Assembly (NCBI GenBank): GCA_032622095.1
Contig: CP136062.1
Location: forward strand, 196,237,887-196,301,886
DNA from: Siphonodentalium dalli
Lineage: Eukaryota; Mollusca; Scaphopoda; Gadilida; Siphonodentaliidae
Length of the DNA: 64,000 bases
Direction of reading: 5' to 3'
The translations under genes and the position numbers were made by a program. Below are positions 58,451-64,000 of the stretch, in pieces. The notes under the pieces are model-generated. The model was not told where the DNA came from and ran no database searches. It saw nothing but the letters and a program-made list of their open reading frames with translations. How positions within the stretch are numbered: position 1 is the stretch's first letter; every line of letters begins with the position of its first letter.

Positions 58451-58568
58451 TTGGTTTGATATTATAGGCCTGATTTCAGCCCTCAGTAGTCTCATATCAG
58501 CCTTCGACGTCAGGCTGGTTGTGATATGAGCTTACCCCAGGGTGATATAGGGCCTAATATCAAACCAA
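58451..58568. mobile_element. small palindromic element (118 bp)
   Basis: TTGGTTTGATATTATAGGCC at the left is matched by GGCCTAATATCAAACCAA at the right. The inner arms CTCATATCA / TGATATGAG continue the palindrome almost to its centre. No clear target duplication. Confidence 0.75.
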
Positions 58569-58659
58569 CGATGTTGGCGCTGCTAGTCTACATGGTCACT
58601 GTCTGGTTGTTCCCCTTGCCGAGGAGATATAAATGGGTACAGGACGTTTTGTATCGTCT

Positions 58660-58800
58660 TAAGTCATTTCGTACCATATTTTTGGTAGTTTCGTCTGGTT
58701 TCTTACCATATTTTTGGTAGTTTTGTACCTTATTGTTTGGTCGTTTCGTACCATGTAGGAAATCAATTGGTCATTTCGTACCATGTTACTACATGTATGT
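58660..58800 (+). repeat. short array of TTTCGTACCATG units
   Basis: Five to six diverged units of about 20-30 bp with TTTTGGTNGTTTCGTACCAT. Related motifs appear near 57130 and 57880. Confidence 0.65.
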
Positions 58801-59679
58801 CACACCATATGGAAACAAATAAATGATTTTCTACAAAGTACGAAATAAAAAACCAAAAATTATGGTATGGATGGAACGACCATGGTTATGGTATCGAATA
58901 CTGAAATAATGAAGAAGTCACTGCAGTTGTATATATCATTTATGTGGTCACAATATATGCATGTATAATGCAACATGTAAGTTGACATGACCTCTGTTCT
59001 AGTTGGCTTATGATTGAGTTCTGAAGTGCTCTTCGCACTGTCAGGTTTACTTGATCAATACTCCAGCAATGTTCAGAATCCTATTCCACGACGCTCGTAT
59101 GAAACGTCTAGAAAATAGAATCCATATTTAATAAATCCTTCAGACATTCAGTTTTACCGATCGCCTGAATCAACATCTGACTGTTCGAAGCGGTTCCACT
59201 CAATTGTTGTTTTCAGAAGAAGTCGTCGCAATGTACAGTGCTAGTACGCACTACGCAGTAGATCGAACGATTATCTTACGGTGTTCGAGATGTTGTTGTT
59301 GTTATTGTTGACATAATCATATTCATACTGCTGTTGTTAGTACTTGTCACACACACCCTAAGTTCTCCACCGGATTTTGACAGACAATCCCTGCAACTCT
59401 TGGAACAGTGATAATCACAGTAATACTGACAGTGAATGAGTTATAGATACTGACAGTGATACATCAACATCATACAGTCCTCAAATTCGGTTGCTTAATT
59501 CAGATCTTCGTCGGCATTCTGGGTCAATATTAAAAACAAGCTCTCAAATGCATCTTCGGTATCTGCTACAGGTACAGGATATAGTCCAGAGTCCGTATAT
59601 CATCGCAGTTTTCATGTTCAGGGTCATTTTCTGACGCGAAAATGTTTGAGAACATGCATTTTTTTTTTGCAGCGGGGAT
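58801..59679. other. intergenic sequence, nothing recognised
   Basis: AT-rich with trinucleotide-poor stretches such as GTTGTTGTTGTTATTG near 59290. No supported ORF. Confidence 0.35.
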
Positions 59680-59945
59680 ATCCCATGTTGACGTCACGGA
59701 TTTTGCAGTTAGGTGACTCCAGCAAGATTGGTGGCGCCCCTAGCGTTAATTTAATATTGGTGGCGCCCCTAGCGTTCATTGGTTTGTAAACGGAAGCTAT
59801 TAATTCTGTAGACTCGTCCATTAATTCAGCATTTTTAGTCATTGGTTTCACCGGAAATAGTTGATTCCGCTATTAGACATTGATTTCGAATTCCTAATCA
59901 TTGGTTTGATCGGAAATAGTAGATTGCGCAATGGACCTATCCGTA
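59680..59945 (+). repeat. repeat E copy with a 21-bp direct repeat
   Basis: ATTGGTGGCGCCCCTAGCGTT occurs at 59729-59749 and 59756-59776. The right part (CCTAATCATTGGTTTGATCG, GAAATAGTAGATTGCGCAAT) is the inverted match of 50135-50210. Confidence 0.65.
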
Positions 59946-60877
59946 CGTCCCGCCCACCTGTAGACTGCATGGTTACTGTTACTACGCACCACAAGCCATC
60001 TCAATTCCGCTATCTCTTCAGTGCTAAAATAGCTTCCGATGAGAAAGAACTGTGTTGTTAAACGCCATGTAACACGATAATATAGCTTCGTTCTGAATAT
60101 CACGATTTTCAAGATACCTTTGTGTGTATATATGCAACATGTAAAAGTGACTGTCGTTAGATATAAACAAAAATAGAACCAGTTTAAAAAAAAAACAGGT
60201 GTGATTGTTAGGCCACTTCCGATAAACAACAAAGATAGATGTTTAGGCATACGTTGAATCAAACGGTGTAAATGAAGCCATTATGAAACTTCAATATCAA
60301 ATAGCAAATTTAATATCGAAGCTATGCTAATGGTTCACACCTTGATGAAATAAACCAAACGGGGGTGTACATGTGGTAATTAATCTATAATCTCTCTTTT
60401 GTCGAAATAAATATAACGATATCAGTTTACTAACACGAGCGTCCTGAATGAACCCTGGTGACATCAGGCCGGATGCAAAGGATTATCAAATAATGGCCTT
60501 TTAAAATTCCACATCCTATATTTGCCGTAAATAATGTACATTAAAGAAAACGCCGACTATCATCGAGTCAGTTACACATGTTGCCATGTCGAGGCAACAA
60601 TGGCACAAAGTGAACTTGTTCGGCGAAGGTTGCGTGTATACACCGCGAAGCACGTGCAATGTGTGAAATTTCGTGTATTTCTCTTGGAAAACATCTGTTG
60701 ATTCTCATTTACACGTACATTGTCGGAGGAAGCTTTAGATTTTCAAACGGATTCAGTAAGATCGACGTTCGCACGAGATCATACAGGTTAGTGTGAATAG
60801 CAGACATTCGAACTCAATATTACCACGATACATTTATAACGAAAAACACTTCACATAAAACTATGGAATCCTATTAG
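59946..60877. other. intergenic sequence, nothing recognised
   Basis: The minus ORF at 59894-60262 has a hydrophobic stretch but no start context, splice signal or family match. No other feature was identified. Confidence 0.35.
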
Positions 60878-61035
60878 GGCCACTTGCTAATGGCGCTTTC
60901 GGCGCACTTTTTGTCGCTTTCGGCGATTTCGGCGCGCGCCGAAACAACGCTAATGGCGCACTTTTTGTCGCTTTCGGCGCGATGCGCCGAAAGCGCCGGC
61001 CGAAAGCGACAAAAAGTGCGCCGATCGGATTCCAT
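60878..61035. mobile_element. GC-rich foldback (MITE-like)
   Basis: GGCGCACTTTTTGTCGCTTT at 60955 is matched by its complement ending at 61022, giving 24-bp arms around a 20-nt loop. A further direct copy of the arm lies at about 60901-60924. ATGGAATCC at the left (about 60863) and GGATTCCAT at the right are inverted outer ends. The minus ORFs at 60861-61070 (ATKSAP, ESDKKCA repeats) are shadows. Confidence 0.75.
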
Positions 61036-61116
61036 ATTAAACACATACTCGCGGCACAATTAATATTCATAACGCATCATCGATCGGGACTACTATTTCC
61101 ACGTTTTAGTCTGAAA

Positions 61117-61314
61117 TCTCATATATATTTTGAAGACCTCTGTTTGTTTGTTTGTTTGTTTGTCTGTCTGTCTGTCATTTATACAAATCTACGATTCTCG
61201 ACCGATCGGGACGAAACTTGGTACGTGTGAGTAGTTTTACCAGGCGGTGAACGTTGTCGTATTGGCGAAATTTGGTTTTTGAATAGCCCGGACAACGTCG
61301 GGCTCATCGGCTAG
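61117..61314 (+). mobile_element. short Helitron-like element (198 bp)
   Basis: Starts TCTCATATATATTTTG after A and ends with AGCCCGGACAACGTCGGGCT, TCATCGG and CTAG. It is an internally deleted relative of the 44786-47864 element. A second copy begins at the next base. Confidence 0.75.
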
Positions 61315-61589
61315 TCTCATATATATTTTGAAGACCTCTGTCTGTTTGTATGTATGTATGTTTGTCTGTCATTAATACAAATCTACGATTCTCGACCGAT
61401 CGGGACGAAACTTGGTACGTGTGTGTAGTTTGACCAGGCGGTCGACATTGTCGTATTGGCGAGCCCGTGTGGCGCCCATGCAGCGCATGCGCAGACGATA
61501 TCTCGGAAACGGGTGGAGCTATCGACTTGAAATTTGCTATGTGAATGTATCTTGCCCCGGATACGAATTTTATCGGGTCGCCGAGCCCA
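61315..61589 (+). mobile_element. Helitron-like element, 3'-truncated, head-to-tail copy
   Basis: Same start as the preceding copy, but it includes the internal CGCATGCGCAGACGATATCT and GCCCCGGATACGAATTTTAT segment missing there. It breaks off in CGCCGAGCCCA without hairpin or CTAG. Confidence 0.7.
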
Positions 61590-61603
61590 CGACCCGATAA
61601 AAT
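61567..61603. repeat. palindrome at the Helitron/repeat D junction
   Basis: ATTTTATCGGGTCG (61567-61580) is repeated as its exact complement at 61590-61603 with a 9-nt loop. Repeat D sequence (AAAATACATAATTAAAAAAC) begins inside the second arm. Confidence 0.85.
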
Positions 61604-61991
61604 ACATAATTAAAAAACATCATACAAAAAAATACCAGAGTTCCGGGAAGGAGACATAAATTCTTTGGATATAGGGATGCTGATAATTTGTAATTAGGGA
61701 TTTTATTGTTGATCATATACTCACAGTTGACTGTTGAGTACTCAGGCTAATTAAAACAGGTTAAAATTAGCCCAATGCTCCTCTTGTGTTGCTAGGTGAT
61801 ACACCAGGTCATACCAATAGTTTATGGGTAGGTTCGATAGTAGTCACAATTACGCTTAAGCGCAAATTCATTACACTTAAGCGTAAATGCCCTATTTGTG
61901 TTTAAGCACAATATGTGGTATAAATTGGGCTTAAGCGCAATTGATTGAGCTTAAGTGCAATTCATTATTAAATGTGAATTTGGCCTCCCAT
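61604..61991 (+). repeat. repeat D copy
   Basis: Inverted match to 44440-44785 plus 47865-47960 without the Helitron: ACATCATAC, CCGGGAAGGAGACATAAATTC, ATGCTGATAATT, CTCACAGTTGACTGTTGAGT, CAGGTTAAAATTAGCCC, then GCGCTTAAGC motifs and TTAAATGTGAATTTGGCCTC. Confidence 0.75.
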
Positions 61992-62082
61992 ACATTTTGA
62001 CTTTGTTCGAGTTTGTCATCTGAGACCACAACTTTGGTCGGGAAGTTCTGGAACACTGCTTCGGAATTTCTATCAACTCTTG

Positions 62083-62459
62083 TATGGGAGGCCAAATTCA
62101 CATTTTGCTTCAGCTCAATCCAATTGCGCTTCAGTGTAATCAATTGCGCTTCAGCGCAATTAATTTTCCATATATGGCTAAACCCATGTAAATTAATGAA
62201 TAAATCCAATACAAAATTAATTGCACTGAAGCGCAATTATTTTCCCCCTATATGGCTAAACCGAGTTAATAAATAAATCCAATAAAAAATTAATTGCGAT
62301 GAAGCGCAATTATTTTCCCATATCAGGCTAACCCCAGTTCATGGGTGTATATTGAATTATGCTTCAGCGCAATTGAATTGTGCTTCAGTGCAATTGATAT
62401 GAATCAGGCTGGATTGCGCTGAAGCGCAATTATTAATAAATGTGAATTTGGCCTCCCAT
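62083..62459. mobile_element. MITE with TATGGGAGGCC termini (377 bp)
   Basis: Begins TATGGGAGGCCAAATTCACA and ends with the complement. ACTCTTG flanks both sides (62076-62082 and 62460-62466; one base of overlap with the end is ambiguous). The interior carries repeated GCGCTTCAGCGCAATT palindromes, a one-base variant of the TTAAGCGCAA motif in repeat D. The ORFs at 61931-62276 read these repeats. Confidence 0.75.
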
Positions 62460-62986
62460 ACTCTTGAGTGTGTTGATAACAATGGATGTTCCAGAATCTT
62501 TTTAAATAAGTTAATTCTACGTCAGCAATATAATTAAAAAAATTACGGGTGTGGTGTCTTGCTTTTGTGTTGTTTATCATTTAATTGGAAACAGAGATCG
62601 AATTGCCGGTGTACATGTTTTATGAACTACCGGTCGGTCGCCCAATAGTTTAGACCCAACTTCCGTTAAAAGACCAGATGAATTTAAGTCCAGACACTAG
62701 TATCACTTAGGTAGTTTTACTATTTGGTGTTTTAACACAGTTACTTCATAAAATTAGTTTAATGACCAACTGATTTATACATATTGTCATAATTATAAGC
62801 AATCAATGTCGTTTTCGATGTGTCTGATACGGAACGACATACTCAGTATAATTTCGCTTGATGAATCATGGTGCTATGTGTTCAGAAAAGCTATAATTTA
62901 TAAATCTTTAAAAATGTAAAGACTATCTTTATGCCAATATATTTCTCTGATGCGGATTATTATTTGCTCAATTTCTTTTGCAACAG
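62460..62986 (+). other. presumed intron upstream of the RRM exon
   Basis: No repeated block beyond the MITE target duplication. It ends in TTTCTTTTGCAACAG, a good polypyrimidine tract and acceptor. Confidence 0.5.
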
Positions 62987-63268
62987 TTGCACAGAGAGTT
63001 ATGAGCCAGAGTCACACTTTGGATGGAGCAGAACTTGTGGTTACTCCATTCATACCAGTGTCCAGCTCCCAACAAGTGAGGGATAGTCCAGCTACTCCGC
63101 CGCCAAAGAAATGTGCTGTAAAAGTATCTGGCCTGAGATCATCGACGAGTGAAGATACAGTCATATACTACTTCGAGAACAAGCAACGTGCAGGAGGGGA
63201 CAATATAGTAAATCACACTCTCAGTCTAGAGAAAGGGGAGGCCATTCTGCATTATGAGTCAGAGGAAG
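62987..63268 (+). CDS. RRM-repeat exon of a PARP14-like gene (partial)
   Basis: A 282-bp (94-codon) exon between acceptor TTTTGCAACAG (ending 62986) and donor GTATGT (63269). It starts after the first base of a codon and ends after the first base of a codon, so it is symmetric phase 1-1. The first part (AQRVMSQSHTLDGAELVV) looks like the final helix and strand of an RRM. After a linker with PPPKK comes CAVKVSGL, then STSEDTVIYYFENK and GEAILHYESEE, the first two thirds of the next RRM. This pattern of tandem degenerate RRMs is known from the N-terminal region of PARP14/PARP10-type mono-ADP-ribosyltransferases, which bind nucleic acid and act in stress and antiviral responses. The catalytic and macro domains are not in the window. 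Other tandem-RRM proteins remain possible. Confidence 0.8.
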
Positions 63269-63484
63269 GTATGTACTGGTGACCTTCCTAATTAATTAAT
63301 TATGTATTATGTAATTATGTATCCCTGTGAGTGAATTATGTATCCCATATTTGCCAGCCTATTTATCTAACTTCTTACTGAAAATACGAACATCAAACCA
63401 TAAATTGCCAGTTGAAAAAAATAGATGGACGAAAGGAAAAGATAATAACGATTTAAACTGTGTTTTGTGCTGATGAGTACCATT
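63269..63484 (+). other. presumed intron after the RRM exon
   Basis: Begins with donor GTATGT. AT-rich, no other feature recognised. Confidence 0.5.
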
Positions 63485-63486
63485 TT

Positions 63487-63493
63487 ATGTATA

Positions 63494-63531
<38 letters not shown>
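63487..63531. repeat. (AT)n microsatellite
   Basis: About 20 TA dinucleotides with a few interruptions (ATGTATAT). Confidence 0.9.
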
Positions 63532-63533
<2 letters not shown>

Positions 63534-63659
63534 GAGACACATCCATAAATTGGAAATTGCATAATTATGAATCGTATGTATACGTGCTGTGTATAGTCAT
63601 TATATTATGGTGAATTTGTTACGGAAGTATGATATGATAATTGTTAACGTATAAATTGG

Positions 63660-63752
63660 TTGTATAAATTGTTTGTTTGTATATATGTATATATGTTTGG
63701 CTATGTTCCAACCTAAATGTTGGCTTTGCAAATAAACAATCAATCAATCAAT
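63660..63752 (+). mobile_element. possible LINE 3' tail with (CAAT)n
   Basis: GGCTTTGCAAATAAACAATC followed by three further AATC units resembles a non-LTR 3' end (AATAAA plus short tandem tail), in the sense orientation of the gene. No coding part is attached. Confidence 0.4.
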
Positions 63753-64000
63753 GAGTGCAACTGCTTACTAATGATGCCATTTCTGTATATAGCAGCTTTT
63801 TACGGGGGTGGGGTGGCGATATCAATTACTGCTGTCATATGTTTGGTCATCCCATATGGTTCTAGATTACATCTTCAGTAATGTGGTTAGAATATGTTAT
63901 GAAATAAATCATCCCATAAATTTTAATCTGATGTCAAATGGAGCATTCTTGAATTTCTTGACAATATGTTCTCAACTGTTGCATCTTAAATTAACTCTTT
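63753..64000. other. AT-rich sequence to the window end, nothing recognised
   Basis: No exon with splice signals was seen, although the next RRM exon would be expected further downstream. Confidence 0.4.

Noticed and set aside
59894-60262. 122-codon minus-strand ORF with hydrophobic segment
   Set aside because: Begins in unique AT-rich DNA and ends inside repeat E; no gene support.
1-64000. tRNA or rRNA genes
   Set aside because: I looked for A/B-box-like GGTTCGAATCC-type blocks and rRNA core motifs and saw none convincing; a covariance-model search would be decisive.

Overview
The window is non-coding-rich nuclear DNA of an animal: AT-rich, with spliced exons, GT/AG introns, satellites, microsatellites and many nested transposable elements, and no operons, ribosome binding sites, rRNA or tRNA that I could find. 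A PARP14-like tandem-RRM exon, Helitron arrays, G-rich terminal hairpins with (GGAC)n, and Jockey/CR1-group LINE remains together suggest a marine lophotrochozoan, most likely a bivalve-type mollusc. The species cannot be named from the sequence.

Protein-coding content is small. Exon-like blocks on the + strand lie at 40249-41542 (a Q/P/S/E-rich exon with seven copies of an 18-residue repeat) and 62987-63268 (a symmetric phase 1-1 exon spanning the end of one RRM-like domain and the start of the next). Their phases are compatible, so both may belong to one gene whose 21-kb intron is filled with mobile elements. A damaged LINE (44985-47558) keeps recognisable endonuclease and reverse transcriptase motifs. 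A weak exon candidate on the - strand is at 21120-21348.

Layout: 0-0.8 kb Helitron end and 33-bp minisatellite; 0.8-3.4 kb degenerate repeats and a LINE tail; 3.4-5.9 kb exact head-to-tail trimer of a Helitron-like element; 6-10.5 kb microsatellites, dispersed repeat B, a TTAA-flanked MITE, a GC-rich block and a hairpin; 11.04-18.92 kb a 7.9-kb foldback element whose right arm carries a Harbinger-like and a hAT-like insertion; 19-23 kb sparse sequence with an inverted repeat pair; 23.3-24.8 kb a second foldback with 8-bp target duplication and a nested MITE; 27.3-30.05 kb a 138-bp satellite; 30.05-37.1 kb a 550-bp satellite with three-monomer higher-order periodicity, split by a 3.5-kb transposon-like insertion; 37.4-39.6 kb a direct duplication; 39.8 kb a palindromic MITE; 40.2-41.5 kb the Q/P-rich exon; 42-42.9 kb a tandem array ending in a G-rich hairpin; 43.4-48.95 kb repeats B and D with a Helitron inserted in D and a LINE inserted in the Helitron; 48.3 kb a 9-bp-TSD MITE; 50.5-51.6 kb a divergent Helitron; 52-62.5 kb mixed repeats; 63.0 kb the RRM exon.

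The dominant theme is foldback and rolling-circle DNA: large inverted repeats whose arms are themselves tandem repeats, Helitron-like elements in exact head-to-tail copies, and insertions whose boundaries can be read because a second copy in the window shows the empty site. All family names rest on termini, target duplications and motifs read by eye; no database search was possible.
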